A DNA stretch of 64,000 bases, from positions 1 to 64,000 of the forward strand of contig NZ_CACYJE010000001.1 of the NCBI RefSeq assembly GCF_902774605.1, read 5' to 3'. The notes under the pieces were generated by a model that saw only the letters and a program-made list of their open reading frames with translations, had not been told where the DNA came from and searched no databases. Source of the stretch: an uncultured Methanobrevibacter sp. (GTDB lineage: Archaea > Methanobacteriota > Methanobacteria > Methanobacteriales > Methanobacteriaceae). The number at the start of each line of letters is the position of its first letter. The stretch's first letter is position 1. Of the stretch, positions 1 through 9,672 are shown one piece after another. Position numbers and translations under genes: made by a program.

Positions 1-41
1 TTATATCGCAGAAAAATTCTAAAAATTCATGCCTCTTAAAA

Positions 42-85
42 GTGCAATTCATCTCCGGCTTAAAGAAGCCGGAGAATTCTTGCAC
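42..85. repeat. Perfect GC-rich stem-loop before the first gene
   Basis: CTCCGGCTT at 53-61 pairs perfectly with AAGCCGGAG at 66-74 around an AAAG loop, and GTGCAA at 42-47 can pair with TTGCAC at 80-85. GC-rich stems are rare in the gaps of this window. It could be a terminator for a gene left of the window or a protein site. No T-run follows it on the plus strand, so a simple intrinsic terminator is not obvious. Confidence 0.6.
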
Positions 86-187
86 AATAATGTTAAATTT
101 GTTAAATATTGCTCCCATGCCGTAACATATATAGTTTTGCCAAGTGCGCACCCGCACAAAATCACCGAGTCGCACTTCGACAATCAA

Positions 188-196
188 TTTATAAAT
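188..196 (+). promoter_or_regulatory. TATA box of the pilin-like gene pair
   Basis: TTTATAAAT lies about 25 bases upstream of the ATG at 217, the usual archaeal distance from TATA box to transcription start. No ribosome site precedes the ATG, so the mRNA is probably leaderless. This is inferred from spacing only. Confidence 0.4.
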
Positions 197-216
197 CCGA
201 CTCCAAACTTTTAAAA

Positions 217-1176
217 ATGAAAATCAGAAAACCAGATTCAAAAGGCAATATGATAGTGGGCACGACTGCAATTCTAATTGCGGCAGTTGTGCTGATGTGC
301 ATTGTCACCATGACGTCGCTAAATTACATTCAAAACCATAACATTGAATCACAATCCAATGACAACTTCAAGTACATCATTGATGACTATTCAAGTAATT
401 TGGAGGTTCTTGGACGGGAATCGATTGCGGATGTGACGCAGAAGGTTTACAATGGCCTGCCCGTTCGGGACAGTGAAAGCGACATTAAGAAGAAACTGAC
501 CGACAAGCTCGAAAGCAAGAATGATGATTTCAAGGAGAAGTATGATGTTGACCTTTCAAGCGAGGTATTGTCTGTGGAAACCACGGATTCGCCTTGGGTA
601 ATATTGTTCAAGGTTCGCCTGGACGGTGTTAAGGACAATGAACGCTTTTCCCAGGTGATTGAAAGGAACGCTTCAGTCGAGGGATTGAGAGATCCGCTTC
701 CGATTGCAAAATTGACGATTGCATCGGGAATCATGGCCTATGATGACAAGATCCACTACAAGACCGCATTGTCTGCGTATATGCTACTGCACAATTTCGA
801 CTCTCCGGAATCATACCTTGAAGCCACAGCGCCAATGACGATAAAGAAATGCCCATATGACCCTTATATCCATCATGGCGACCCAGGAGTCCTGGAGGAT
901 TGCCTGGATACTGGGTATTTCCATGAAAGCGCTGACGGAAGCTGCTACCTGTGCCGCCTTGAGGGTAAGGGAAAGTGTCCTCATTACGGTTTCGAGGTGT
1001 TCATCCAGACGCACACTCCTCTTGGAAACGAATCCCTGTCATGCTCTGACCATGTGGTGTTCGCTGACCATTACAACGGTCAAAAGATTAATCCGGATGA
1101 TTGGGACAGTCTTATTCTTGACAGTTCACACAGAAAGAAATACGGGTTGAGTGATTATGGCAATGAGACTTATTGA
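217..1176 (+). CDS. Membrane-anchored pilin-like secreted protein
   Basis: A 319-residue protein of unknown function. After a charged start (KIRKPDSKG) comes one hydrophobic helix at about residues 13-33 and then a large extracellular-type domain. That layout, with a glycine just before the helix, resembles archaeal type IV prepilin signals, but I cannot assign a family. The C-terminal half has several Cys pairs (KKCPYDP, CYLCR, GKCPHYG) that could form disulfides or bind metal. The ATG at 217 is preferred over an in-frame TTG at 109 because it places the helix at the N terminus. The next gene overlaps its end, and the two have similar architecture, so they probably act together at the cell surface. 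Confidence 0.5.
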   Translation: MKIRKPDSKGNMIVGTTAILIAAVVLMCIVTMTSLNYIQNHNIESQSNDNFKYIIDDYSSNLEVLGRESIADVTQKVYNGLPVRDSESDIKKKLTDKLESKNDDFKEKYDVDLSSEVLSVETTDSPWVILFKVRLDGVKDNERFSQVIERNASVEGLRDPLPIAKLTIASGIMAYDDKIHYKTALSAYMLLHNFDSPESYLEATAPMTIKKCPYDPYIHHGDPGVLEDCLDTGYFHESADGSCYLCRLEGKGKCPHYGFEVFIQTHTPLGNESLSCSDHVVFADHYNGQKINPDDWDSLILDSSHRKKYGLSDYGNETY

Positions 1177-2014
1177 AATTGGAGTAATGCTGATGGTGGT
1201 CCTTATGATTTTCGGCGTTGTCCTCTCGCATGTCGAGGATGCAACCGAGAAGGTTGTGAATGCTGAGAAGACCAATAACATGGAGAAGCTGACATCGGAA
1301 GTCATGGATAATTTAATCAACAATCCCGGCGAGCCTGAAAATTGGAACGAGTACAGGCAGGGCACACCCGGCCTTGCAATCATCAATGAGGCGGGATTGG
1401 TCATACCCAACAGTGTCTCGTATTCCAAGCTGATTGCATTGGGAAAGGACTATGACAAGCTTGTCCATGAGCAGATGTTCTCCTCGAAGATTCACTCATC
1501 CCTTGAGCTGAAGCCCCATGAGAGCAGCATTGCAAGTGTAAAACTCGGTGAGTATGGGGAGGGTGAGGATATGTATTCGCTTACAAGGCTTGTGAAATGC
1601 GACTTTTACAAGCATTATGTCCTTAAGGATTTCAGGAATGACGGCAAGTGCGATAAGAATCATCCTCAGGATGAAAGCAGCTGCGATTACTTTAAGGTGT
1701 TTCCGGGAAACCTCAGGAAATCAGATTATTATCTTCTTATAGATGACGGTGAAATGGAGGATCTGGAATACATTGTGGAAACCACAAGGATGGTTAAGGC
1801 CCCCTCCTGGCAAACGCCAACTTCCAGCAGGATTTACTTGAATGACATGGTCAATTTCTATGATGATGACCATGCGATAGTGTTCATTCACTTGAACCGG
1901 CCTGACGCCAAGGCGGTTCTTGTGTCCGTTCCGAAGGATTTCGATGAGGGGTTTCTGGAATACGATTACTTCAGGACGAATGAGTGCGAGCTAGTAATGA
2001 CCGCTTGGCATTGA
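1157..2014 (+). CDS. Second membrane-anchored pilin-like protein
   Basis: A 285-residue protein with an N-terminal hydrophobic helix (IEIGVMLMVVLMIFGVVLS, about residues 5-24) and a soluble remainder, with no recognised family. A Cys-containing stretch (KCDFYKHY, GKCDKNHP, SSCDYF) echoes its upstream neighbour. It overlaps the previous gene by 20 bases in another frame, so translation is likely coupled. ATG at 1157 or 1163 are both possible starts; a GTG at 1151 is less likely. The stop is immediately followed by the convergent stop of the transporter gene. Confidence 0.5.
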   Translation: MAMRLIEIGVMLMVVLMIFGVVLSHVEDATEKVVNAEKTNNMEKLTSEVMDNLINNPGEPENWNEYRQGTPGLAIINEAGLVIPNSVSYSKLIALGKDYDKLVHEQMFSSKIHSSLELKPHESSIASVKLGEYGEGEDMYSLTRLVKCDFYKHYVLKDFRNDGKCDKNHPQDESSCDYFKVFPGNLRKSDYYLLIDDGEMEDLEYIVETTRMVKAPSWQTPTSSRIYLNDMVNFYDDDHAIVFIHLNRPDAKAVLVSVPKDFDEGFLEYDYFRTNECELVMTAWH

Positions 2015-3289
2015 CTAGATTAAAACGCCCAACAGGAGCAATGAGACGGATATCAATATCAGACTTGAAATCGAATCGGTGATGCTTGTTGAAATCGGAA
2101 TTACAATATTGTCCGGGTCCATATTATTGTTATATGAAGTGATGGATACGTAATAGACGATTATGACCATTATTGCAACCAGTATCACGCCTGCTAAGGT
2201 GGATATTTCAAGGATCTTATCGAATCCGACGCCGACAACGCCTAAAGCGTATGATGACCCTTCAGCCAATAGTCCAATCATTGGGAATACGATGATTGCC
2301 AGTATGAAGCTTATGATGAAATTATGGATAGCTTCACCTTCAGGCTTATTAAATGGTTCGATTAAACCGGAATGAAGTCCTGATGATAATCTTGCACCAA
2401 GTATGCTTATAAGGCTTCCGCATTCACCGGAGAATAATGGCAGTAATGTGAGCAGGCTTGGATTGGTCAGTAAGGTTTCGACCGCTGAGTTCAGTATTCC
2501 TCCTGCTGCCCCTCCCAACAATGAGCATAAAAGCAGTACTGGTGTTGACTGCTTAAGGATAGTGTTGGTTTCATATGACAGCCTGTAGCAGTATATGAAG
2601 CTGACAATGACTGCAATCAGTATAACTACGAGTACGATGTCCTTAAAAATGTAATTGAAATTAATGGCTTGTAAAATAAACACTGAAGCGATAATGGCCG
2701 GCAATGTGAACAGGTCCCCGAATGCCGCTATGATTGGACTTGTAATGTTGTCAGGGTCCCATCCATGCTCGAAGCTCTTGAATGACACGAGCATTGTAAT
2801 AGGAAGCATTATGAGATTTGAAATCACACCGGCGATTACGCTGATTAGAATAAAATCAATCAGGTCCATTGAAGGCTGTCTTAATAACAGGCACAGTACT
2901 TTAGCGATTATGGCCAAAAACAGGGACAGCACTAGTGTCAGTACAAATGATGAGAATATGTTATAGTTAACCTGTTCTGAAAACTCGAATTTAGGCGAGA
3001 TTATACCTATGTGCAGGTTGGTGGATAGTCTTGAGGCGAATGACCCGAAAATGTTTCCCCTCATCCCAATGGCTCCTGGGATTATTACAAGCAGTCCTGG
3101 GAATGTCTCAAGGAAAAAGGTCATCTTTCCTAGAATAACTCCTGCGCATAAATCGCCGATAGCACAGATTAATAATGCTATGAGGCTTTCTTTTATGATG
3201 GATTTATGTTCGCTTACAAAATCAGGAAATGTTGAAATTACAGATAGTGGACTGCGAATCTTCTTCTGTTGGTCTTTCACACATATCAC
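2015..3289 (-). CDS. MgtE-type divalent cation transporter with two tandem membrane domains
   Basis: A 424-residue, very hydrophobic protein made of two related halves. Each half has a glycine-rich helix (PGAIGMRGNIFGS; FSGECGSLISILG) and a later DPDN motif (GWDPDNIT; NMDPDNIV), matching the MgtE integral-membrane domain found twice, as in eukaryotic SLC41. The cytoplasmic N-domain and CBS domains of bacterial MgtE are absent. Probable role: Mg2+ or other divalent cation movement. It lies 29 bases after a PhoU/TrkA-C protein that may supply the missing regulation. The start is uncertain: GTG at 3289, with another in-frame GTG at 3280. Confidence 0.8.
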   Translation of the reverse strand: MICVKDQQKKIRSPLSVISTFPDFVSEHKSIIKESLIALLICAIGDLCAGVILGKMTFFLETFPGLLVIIPGAIGMRGNIFGSFASRLSTNLHIGIISPKFEFSEQVNYNIFSSFVLTLVLSLFLAIIAKVLCLLLRQPSMDLIDFILISVIAGVISNLIMLPITMLVSFKSFEHGWDPDNITSPIIAAFGDLFTLPAIIASVFILQAINFNYIFKDIVLVVILIAVIVSFIYCYRLSYETNTILKQSTPVLLLCSLLGGAAGGILNSAVETLLTNPSLLTLLPLFSGECGSLISILGARLSSGLHSGLIEPFNKPEGEAIHNFIISFILAIIVFPMIGLLAEGSSYALGVVGVGFDKILEISTLAGVILVAIMVIIVYYVSITSYNNNMDPDNIVIPISTSITDSISSLILISVSLLLLGVLI

Positions 3290-3318
3290 TACCCATAATC
3301 ATTTTAAATCAACTCTCT

Positions 3319-3918
3319 CTAGTCTTCGTCTTCTAATTCTTCCGGAATGTCTTCAAGTGAGCAGGTTCCGGCGGCCAGTTTTTCAAGCAGGTCTGCGCCT
3401 TCGTCTGTTCCCTTCAAAATGAGTGTGTCATCGGCCAATAAGGTGGTGTACTTATCAGGTCCGTAAATCCAGGACACTCCTCTTCTAATAGCAATAACCC
3501 TCATTCCGGTACGGTTAACCAGCAGCAAGTCTCCGAGACTGTTGTTTGCAAGGTCTGAGTTTTCAGCGATTGTCACTCTGACAATACTTTTATCGGACTC
3601 TTCCATAACCATCTTGAACACTGGGTGTGGCTTGAACCCGGTTATTACTAGATCAGCTAAATCCTTCGCTGCATTCGCTATACTTTCTGCAGCTTCTGCA
3701 ATTTCAAGTAATGCTGTTAGCTTCTCAGCATCTTCATATGATCTGGCGGCCACTAATGATTCTTTCTTTATCTCATAGTTCATTGCGTTGACTTCGTTTT
3801 CTAGCGCGATTACTTCTTCAGCTGCCGCTTTACTGTTGAATAATATAGCGGAATATGCTAAATCGACCATTAGTTCCGACATGTTTTTCATTTCTATTAA
3901 AAGATTTTTGATTGACAA
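3319..3918 (-). CDS. PhoU-like plus TrkA-C (RCK_C) regulatory protein
   Basis: 199 residues. The first ~100 are helical and PhoU-like (Ala/Glu-rich helices). Residues ~105-185 match the RCK C-terminal ligand-binding fold ([20 protein letters not shown], then DDTLILKGT). In archaea this pairing occurs with potassium or magnesium transport genes. Here it sits between cbiH (11-base gap) and the MgtE-type transporter, and probably gates or regulates that transporter. No channel helices are present. Domain assignment is good; the ligand is unknown. Confidence 0.75.
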   Translation of the reverse strand: MSIKNLLIEMKNMSELMVDLAYSAILFNSKAAAEEVIALENEVNAMNYEIKKESLVAARSYEDAEKLTALLEIAEAAESIANAAKDLADLVITGFKPHPVFKMVMEESDKSIVRVTIAENSDLANNSLGDLLLVNRTGMRVIAIRRGVSWIYGPDKYTTLLADDTLILKGTDEGADLLEKLAAGTCSLEDIPEELEDED

Positions 3919-3929
3919 TTCAAACTCTC

Positions 3930-5003
3930 CTAAAGATCATTTGGATTAGTTTTTAATAAGCATGCTTTTCTAAGCTTCAATAAGGTTTTCTTCTTGGTTT
4001 TCAAGTCTTCGACATCCTCAATGATGTTTTCTATAGGTTCTCTCAAGTATTCGACTGTTTCCTTTTCATGCAGCCAGTGGCAGTTGGTGCAGTTCCAAAC
4101 ACCCTTACCCTTGATCCATTCCCCGCCGGTTGCTGAATCGCCGCATGGGTAGAATGGACAGTAGCAGAAGTCACAGTATTGACCGTCATAGTGGCATGGA
4201 TAGAATTCACATTCACGGTTAGGCCCGTGGCCCACTTCTCCATTGAGGAATTTTTCATAATGATTTTGTGATAACGGATGGATCTTTGACCTGATAACGT
4301 ATCCTCTTGGTGTTATTAGGTTGTCATCCTGAACATAGGTTAAATCGTTTCCGACAATCAGTGTGCATGACATGTTGACCATGTCCTCTGTCAAGTCCTT
4401 GGCCTTGACGATTGTTGATTTTGGAGGCTCATAGGTGCTGTCTACAATCCCTATTAATGCATCCTCGCCCTTAATTTGCAAAACGCACTCCATAAATCTT
4501 CTGAATGGTTCCTTTCGTGTCTTGCTGATTGGATTATATATTGCAACTATCATGTTGGATTCAAGCGCATACCTTAACTTCTTTTCTATTTCAGACATTG
4601 GAGTCAGGATGTTGCTTAGGCTGATTGCTGCAAAGTCATGCAGAGGTGCGCCCAGATGGCTGGATGCGTAATTGAGTGCTGACACTCCCGGATAAACCTT
4701 TATTTCAACGTCTTCATATTTGCTGACAATCTGATACAGTACATTTGCCATGCCAAAGACTCCCGGGTCTCCGGAACTGATCAATGATACGGTTTGGCCT
4801 TCAAGACTCCTTTCAATTGCAAACTCTGCACGGGCTATCTCATCGCCCATTCCTTTCTTGATGACTTCCTTATCCTGGATTAAATCCTCAATCTGGTTAA
4901 TGTATTTCTTATAACCGATTATGACGTCGGACTCCTCTATGGCCTTTATAGCCCCCAGGGTCATGTTGTCTCTGTTTTGACCAATACCTATAACATTAAT
5001 CAT
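3930..5003 (-). CDS. cbiH: Cobalt-precorrin-3 C17-methyltransferase with Cys-rich C-terminal extension
   Basis: SAM-dependent ring-contracting methyltransferase of the anaerobic cobalamin pathway. Residues ~1-240 are the tetrapyrrole methylase fold: [13 protein letters not shown] at the N terminus, [11 protein letters not shown], and [10 protein letters not shown] are family signatures. Residues ~265-310 form an added domain with at least nine cysteines ([23 protein letters not shown]), probably a metal or Fe-S site, as in other methanogen CbiH proteins. ATG at 5003 is chosen over GTG at 5012 because AGTGAT lies just upstream. It is in a minus-strand run after the anchored protein at 5012-5509. 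The charged tail after residue 320 is unexplained. Confidence 0.88.
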   Translation of the reverse strand: MINVIGIGQNRDNMTLGAIKAIEESDVIIGYKKYINQIEDLIQDKEVIKKGMGDEIARAEFAIERSLEGQTVSLISSGDPGVFGMANVLYQIVSKYEDVEIKVYPGVSALNYASSHLGAPLHDFAAISLSNILTPMSEIEKKLRYALESNMIVAIYNPISKTRKEPFRRFMECVLQIKGEDALIGIVDSTYEPPKSTIVKAKDLTEDMVNMSCTLIVGNDLTYVQDDNLITPRGYVIRSKIHPLSQNHYEKFLNGEVGHGPNRECEFYPCHYDGQYCDFCYCPFYPCGDSATGGEWIKGKGVWNCTNCHWLHEKETVEYLREPIENIIEDVEDLKTKKKTLLKLRKACLLKTNPNDL

Positions 5004-5011
5004 TTTTATCA

Positions 5012-5509
5012 CTAGTAAAGCTTCAAGATTGAATTAATAGTCAGCGTATTCTCGTCAACCCGCAAGCCGTTCTCCTTGTATTCGGCCTGTGCGGTTGCAA
5101 CCACCTTGTAGGATGGGTCTTGACTGATGACTATTTGTCCTGATGTTGAATTCGGTGAAGCGTAACCTAGCGCTTCGATGTTAACTGTTAAGTTCTTGTT
5201 GTCAGTGTCATCATAGGTTGTTATGTTCATTGAATCCACACCTACACCGTCAACCTTCGACAGGTCCTCCATTTTCAGTCCCACATCCTTCTTGTTGGTG
5301 ATGTTTACAGGGGTAGGGTCCTTGATTAGAACCTCATTGACCTTTTCCGGACTGAAGATTGACTGTATTTTGGAAACCTGCATATCAATCAGGGCCTGTG
5401 GATTAGGAGCTTCTGCGGTTACAATAGTGTATGAACTGAAAAGTCCCAATTCAAAAAACACCAGGAATAACACTACAATTAAAACGATTCTAACTATCTT
5501 ATTCGCCAT
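5012..5509 (-). CDS. Anchored extracytoplasmic protein of unknown function
   Basis: 165 residues with an N-terminal hydrophobic segment (about residues 6-28, VRIVLIVVLFLVFFELGLF) and a soluble domain of mixed beta character. I recognise no family. It is the first gene of the minus-strand run with cbiH, the PhoU/TrkA-C protein and the transporter, eight bases before cbiH. The segment is more likely a membrane anchor than a cleaved signal, as no clear cleavage site follows. It is divergent from the DNA polymerase gene, with a 170-base shared promoter region. Confidence 0.55.
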   Translation of the reverse strand: MANKIVRIVLIVVLFLVFFELGLFSSYTIVTAEAPNPQALIDMQVSKIQSIFSPEKVNEVLIKDPTPVNITNKKDVGLKMEDLSKVDGVGVDSMNITTYDDTDNKNLTVNIEALGYASPNSTSGQIVISQDPSYKVVATAQAEYKENGLRVDENTLTINSILKLY

Positions 5510-5681
5510 TTTATCACAAACTCTTAATCTTAAAATTTAAAGATTATTATATTATGTTTAATTTTATGTTTAATATATAATAAATATAACTCAAATTTCG
5601 CATTTTTTACAGGTGCAGGTAAATATTGCAGCCACCAATTCTCAAAGTTTATTAACATAAAAGAATAAAATTTTTATCAAT

Positions 5682-7484
5682 ATGTCAACTAATAAAATTC
5701 TATTAAAATTTGCAAAAAAGGGAATTAACCTATCACCTGAAGCATATGATAAAGTTATTAATGCAGAAAATCCAGTTAATTTTGCATCTAACTTAATAGT
5801 TAAATTGAAAGGGGATAAATTCACATCCAAGGATCTGGTTTCAGTCAGCGGCGAAACCGTTGACGAGGTGCTTGGCGTTGAAAGCAAAACCCCTGATGAT
5901 ACTCAGAAAACCTTAAATGATGATAAACGGGAGCCTGTCATAAAGCAAGCGCCACAGGCTGAAAAGCCTAAGGCACCGCAATCAGCAGCCCTCAGCAAAA
6001 CACCACAACAATCCCCAAGGGTTGAAAAGCCTAAATCACCGCAGGCATCAGCATTGGCTGGTGAAAAGCCGCCAGTCAAAAAGACACCTGAAAGGCCAAA
6101 GGTTGAAAAGAAAGCTGAAGAGCCTGTCAAGCCAACCTCCATCGATAACCTTAAAAAGGAAAGTGACGAGCCAGAGCACTACGTTAACGAGGCTATCCAG
6201 GAGGCTTCAGAAACAATCAAGGACACTAAAATCAAGTTCAAGAGAAACCAGCAAAAGACCAACGTCGAATATGATTTTGAAATCATACAGGACACAAGTA
6301 AGAAATCATACACCAGCGGGGAGCTTGAAAACCTCATTTCATACTTCAAGAGCCGATATGAAAAGCTGGCGAATATCCTATCCAAGAGGCCTGAACTCAG
6401 GAACTACACTAAAATCAATGATATCGATGATGGAATGGACAGCCTTAGCCTGATATTGATGGTTCGTGAGATAAGGACCAGTAAAAACGGTCATAAGATT
6501 GTTGAGTTCGAGGATGATACCGGCACCATTTCAATATTGTTCTCAAACAAGAACGAGGAACTTTTCCGTGAAGCCGAAAAGCTCGTGAGGGATGAGGTAG
6601 TTGGAGTCATCGCAAACAAGAGTGATGACCGCAACTTCGCATTCGGACAGGAAATCATCAACCCTGGGGTTTTAAGGGTTCCAGACAAGGAAATGGATTT
6701 CGGTATAGTTTTCCTTTCCGATGTTCACATTGGAAGCCTGACATTCCTTGAAGATGCGTTTCAAAGGTTCATCGACTGGATCAACTGTGAAGCGGGTGAC
6801 GAGGAGCAGAGAAGAGTTGCTGAAGACGTGAAATACCTCATTATCGGAGGAGACATCGTGGATGGAATAGGCGTTTACCCGAACCAGGACAAGGAGCTCG
6901 CCATCAAGGACATCACAGAGCAGTACAATGAGGCTGCAAGGTTCCTTGGAAATATCAGAAGCGACATTAAAATCATTATTGCTCCTGGAAACCACGACGC
7001 TTCAAGAGTGGCTGAGCCTCAGCCTGCAGTGCCTGAAGAATACGCCAATGCGTTGTATGAGCTTGACAATGTTGAGTTCATATCCAATCCGGGTGTAGTG
7101 TCACTTGACGGCATAAAGGTTCTCATCTACCACGGGCGCAGTTTCGACGACATGGTCATGGCCGTCAAGGAATTCGAGTATGAGAAAAGCGATGCCATAA
7201 TGGAGGAATTGTTATTGAAGAGGCATTTGGCACCATTATACGGGGAAAGAACCCCATTGGCATCAGAGCTTGAGGATTATCTAGTCATCGATGAGGTGCC
7301 TGACATTTTCCACACCGGACACATTCACATTAACAGCTACAGAAGATTCAAGGGCGTTCACCTGATCAACTCAGGTACTTTCCAGACCCAGACTGAGTTC
7401 CAGAAAATCTACAACATCAACCCGACACCGGCGGAAGTTCCAGTCATTCACAAGGGAAAGTATAGGCATTTCAAATTCTTATAA
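5682..7484 (+). CDS. polB: DNA polymerase D small subunit (DP1), exonuclease
   Basis: 600-residue small subunit of the archaeal family-D replicative polymerase, carrying the Mre11-like 3'-5' proofreading exonuclease. Residues ~80-160 are a Pro/Lys/Ala-rich linker with repeated EKPK elements. An OB fold lies at ~255-330 ([16 protein letters not shown]). The calcineurin-like phosphoesterase follows, with its motifs in order: SDVHIG (~345), GGDIVDG (~388), GNHD (~434) and HTGHIHI (~543). All expected metal ligands appear present. No strong ribosome site precedes the ATG. It stands about 4 kb from the probable origin; the large subunit is not in this window. Confidence 0.93.
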   Translation: MSTNKILLKFAKKGINLSPEAYDKVINAENPVNFASNLIVKLKGDKFTSKDLVSVSGETVDEVLGVESKTPDDTQKTLNDDKREPVIKQAPQAEKPKAPQSAALSKTPQQSPRVEKPKSPQASALAGEKPPVKKTPERPKVEKKAEEPVKPTSIDNLKKESDEPEHYVNEAIQEASETIKDTKIKFKRNQQKTNVEYDFEIIQDTSKKSYTSGELENLISYFKSRYEKLANILSKRPELRNYTKINDIDDGMDSLSLILMVREIRTSKNGHKIVEFEDDTGTISILFSNKNEELFREAEKLVRDEVVGVIANKSDDRNFAFGQEIINPGVLRVPDKEMDFGIVFLSDVHIGSLTFLEDAFQRFIDWINCEAGDEEQRRVAEDVKYLIIGGDIVDGIGVYPNQDKELAIKDITEQYNEAARFLGNIRSDIKIIIAPGNHDASRVAEPQPAVPEEYANALYELDNVEFISNPGVVSLDGIKVLIYHGRSFDDMVMAVKEFEYEKSDAIMEELLLKRHLAPLYGERTPLASELEDYLVIDEVPDIFHTGHIHINSYRRFKGVHLINSGTFQTQTEFQKIYNINPTPAEVPVIHKGKYRHFKFL

Positions 7485-7499
7485 GAGAGGTTGTTTTTT

Positions 7500-8069
7500 A
7501 TGAAAAAGAATATTGCAGAGATTATTAGCATTGCAAATGAGATTTACGATAAAGGACTGGTTTCAGGTAAGGCAGGAAACATCAGCGCAAGATTCGGGGA
7601 TGTTGTTGCCATAACCCCAACCCTTAAGTCACTGTCAAACCTGCATGAAGAGGACATTGTCCTTGTTGACATGGAAGGTAACGTGCTGACCCATGGAAAG
7701 CCTTCAAGCGAAGTGAACATGCATTTGGGAATCTATAAAAAAAGGCCAGACGTCACCGCTATAGTGCATACCCATTCACCATACGCAACAGGATTTGCAT
7801 TCTCAGACAAGAAGCTTAAAAGACTGGAGGGTTTCGGCGCTATCAAGACCCCTTATTTGCCGTCAATCGAGTATGAAAAGCCGGGGACTGATGAGCTTGC
7901 AAACAGTGCCAGCGAGGGCATTGGCGATGAGGATGTTCTGGTTTTAAAGAATCATGGTGTTATCTGCGTCAGTGATGATTTAAGGGAGGCGATGTTGTTA
8001 GCAGTTTTTGTTGAGGAAACCGCCAAAACTCAATTCATTACATTAATGTTAAATTCAGTTGAAGATTAG
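7500..8069 (+). CDS. fucA: Class II aldolase, fuculose-1-phosphate aldolase type
   Basis: 189 residues of the zinc-dependent class II aldolase/adducin family. HTHSPYATGFAF gives the HxH zinc ligands and KNHGVICV a further His; GKAGNISAR near residue 20 is the phosphate-binding signature. In methanogens this enzyme type cleaves fuculose-1-phosphate to lactaldehyde, proposed to feed coenzyme F420 synthesis; that role is known of relatives, not shown here. ATG at 7500 follows GAGAGG by nine bases, and an upstream TTG at 7491 is less likely. It starts 15 bases after the polymerase gene and may be co-transcribed with it. Confidence 0.82.
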   Translation: MKKNIAEIISIANEIYDKGLVSGKAGNISARFGDVVAITPTLKSLSNLHEEDIVLVDMEGNVLTHGKPSSEVNMHLGIYKKRPDVTAIVHTHSPYATGFAFSDKKLKRLEGFGAIKTPYLPSIEYEKPGTDELANSASEGIGDEDVLVLKNHGVICVSDDLREAMLLAVFVEETAKTQFITLMLNSVED

Positions 8070-8239
8070 AAAGCATCTTCATCTGAACTTACATCAGTTT
8101 TGTTTCTGTTTTGCATTCCTTCTTCAATCATTTTGATGATTAATCCGGATAATGAAGTGTCTTCATCAATTGCAATTTTTTTCAATTCTTTTTTTAAATC
8201 TACTGGTAAATTTATTGTAGTTTTGCTTACGTCTGACAT
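8066..8239 (-). CDS. 57-residue ribbon-helix-helix DNA-binding protein
   Basis: A small minus-strand gene reads MSDVSKTTINLPVDLKKELK, then a helix (IAIDEDTSLSGLIIKMIEEGM) and an acidic tail ending DEDAF. The strand TTINLPVDL followed by two helices is the classic MetJ/Arc/CopG ribbon-helix-helix pattern, so it is probably a dimeric transcription regulator or an antitoxin-like repressor. It converges with the aldolase gene, and the stop codons overlap by three bases. No toxin partner is adjacent. No clear ribosome site is visible. Confidence 0.72.
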   Translation of the reverse strand: MSDVSKTTINLPVDLKKELKKIAIDEDTSLSGLIIKMIEEGMQNRNKTDVSSDEDAF

Positions 8240-8386
8240 GTATAATAATTCATTTTTAGTTAATATATATTTTTCTAAATGAAATATATTTGAATAACCA
8301 CAAACTATTTAAATTAAATAAATATAAACATTACTATTAATAGTTATTTTACTTATTTTTAAATATTTTATTTGGAGGGAGTATAT

Positions 8387-8635
8387 ATGAGCAATCAAGC
8401 AATCGATGAAGTATGTGAAATACTTGACTATATTTCAGATAACAACACTGTTCCTCGTAACATTAGAGAGGCTGCAAGTCAATCTAGTGACTTGTTAAAA
8501 GACGAAGAGCAAGATCAATCTGTTAAAATAAGTACCGTACTTGGAAAGTTAGATGAAATCAGTAACGATCCTAATATTCCAGTTCACGCTAGAACTTTAA
8601 TTTGGGAAGTTCTATCAAAATTAGAAGCTATTTAA
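8387..8635 (+). CDS. UPF0147 family protein
   Basis: 82 residues, all helical and acidic, matching the conserved archaeal UPF0147 family (AIDEVCEILDYISDNNTVPRN; DEISNDPNIPVHARTLIWEV). Function unknown; the family is widespread in archaea. GGAGGGA lies eight bases before the ATG, which settles the start over an in-frame TTG at 8372. A TATA-like ATTTAAATTA lies about 75 bases upstream. A T-run after the stop (near 8650) is a likely archaeal termination signal. Confidence 0.85.
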   Translation: MSNQAIDEVCEILDYISDNNTVPRNIREAASQSSDLLKDEEQDQSVKISTVLGKLDEISNDPNIPVHARTLIWEVLSKLEAI

Positions 8636-8658
8636 ATTTAGCTTTTAAATTCCTTTTT

Positions 8659-9672
8659 TTATTTACCAACCGCAACCGAGACTGTCACACCGTCATATGA
8701 GGTTTTCTTGTAGATTAGTTTTGAGTCATATCCTGCCATTATCAGGGCTGACGGTTCGCACACGCCCCATATTCCGAATTTTGACATTACGAACTCTGAT
8801 TTTTTAACATCACTTGAATGGAACAGTTTCAGCTTGTCAAGTTCAACGAATGATATCGGTATGTCAAGTCTGCTTGAAAGCTCAAGCATTCCGCCTTCAT
8901 CCTTTTTTATTTCAGCCGATGCTAGCATGTTCACCCTTGAAACCGGTATTTTCAAGTCATCCAATGATTTTACAACGCCATCATATATTGCTTCACATTC
9001 CTTTCCTCGCCTGCAGCCCAGTCCGACAACAATCTTTCTCTCTTTCAGGGTCATTTCATGCTCATCCAATTGAACATGTATTTCATCCTTATCCATTTTT
9101 GATGAGTAGTATATTGAGACATTGATTTCAAGTGTATTGTTGTTGAGATAAGTGAAGAGGTAGTCGAAATTCCTGTTCGGATTTACTGTCAACTTTATTT
9201 CACCTCCTTCAAGTATGGCCTTGTTGAAGTGCAGTATCTCCTTTGGATTGTCGATTGACAGGTACAGGTCCTTTGCCATGACATCAATTCCCAGTTTGCT
9301 GTTCACATCAGTTGAAGTGGTTATCACGGGTGTTGCACCGATCAATTCTGCAACCTTTTTTGCCAATTTGTTGGCTCCTCCGAGATGGCCTGATAGTGTT
9401 GATATTGCGAAATTGCCGTTGTCGTCAATGTTTATGACTGCAGGGTCTGTGGCCTTTGATTCGACCAGCGGCGCAATGGATCTTATGAGTATTCCTGATG
9501 CCATAACCGCTATTATTGCATCATATTCTTCAAACAATACTGGAAAGTGTTTCTTGACGTTCTTGTGATAGAGGTCGCATCTGATTATTGTCGAATCCGA
9601 ATCTAATTTTTCCTTTAGCTCAGCTGCCAATTCCTGACCCTTGTTTGATACTGTAATTATTGCAATCTTCAT
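8659..9672 (-). CDS. cbiG: Cobalt-precorrin-5A hydrolase CbiG
   Basis: 337 residues. CbiG opens the delta-lactone of cobalt-precorrin-5A and releases acetaldehyde in anaerobic corrin synthesis. The N-terminal half has SGILIRSIAPLVESKATDPA and STLSGHLGGANKLA, both CbiG signatures. The C-terminal domain has VVGLGCRRGKECEAI and SRVNMLASAEIKKDE. It follows cbiB with an ATGA overlap, making a two-gene operon. Length is normal. Other corrin genes of the window are cbiH (about 4 kb away) and cbiC at 62.8 kb. Confidence 0.92.
   Translation of the reverse strand: MKIAIITVSNKGQELAAELKEKLDSDSTIIRCDLYHKNVKKHFPVLFEEYDAIIAVMASGILIRSIAPLVESKATDPAVINIDDNGNFAISTLSGHLGGANKLAKKVAELIGATPVITTSTDVNSKLGIDVMAKDLYLSIDNPKEILHFNKAILEGGEIKLTVNPNRNFDYLFTYLNNNTLEINVSIYYSSKMDKDEIHVQLDEHEMTLKERKIVVGLGCRRGKECEAIYDGVVKSLDDLKIPVSRVNMLASAEIKKDEGGMLELSSRLDIPISFVELDKLKLFHSSDVKKSEFVMSKFGIWGVCEPSALIMAGYDSKLIYKKTSYDGVTVSVAVGK

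Noticed and set aside
29-214. 61-residue plus-strand open frame at the window start
   Set aside because: It covers the stem-loop and promoter region of the pilin-like gene, has no ribosome site and no protein-like pattern.
8100-8282. 60-residue plus-strand open frame
   Set aside because: It is the antisense of the ribbon-helix-helix gene, which has a clear family pattern on the minus strand.
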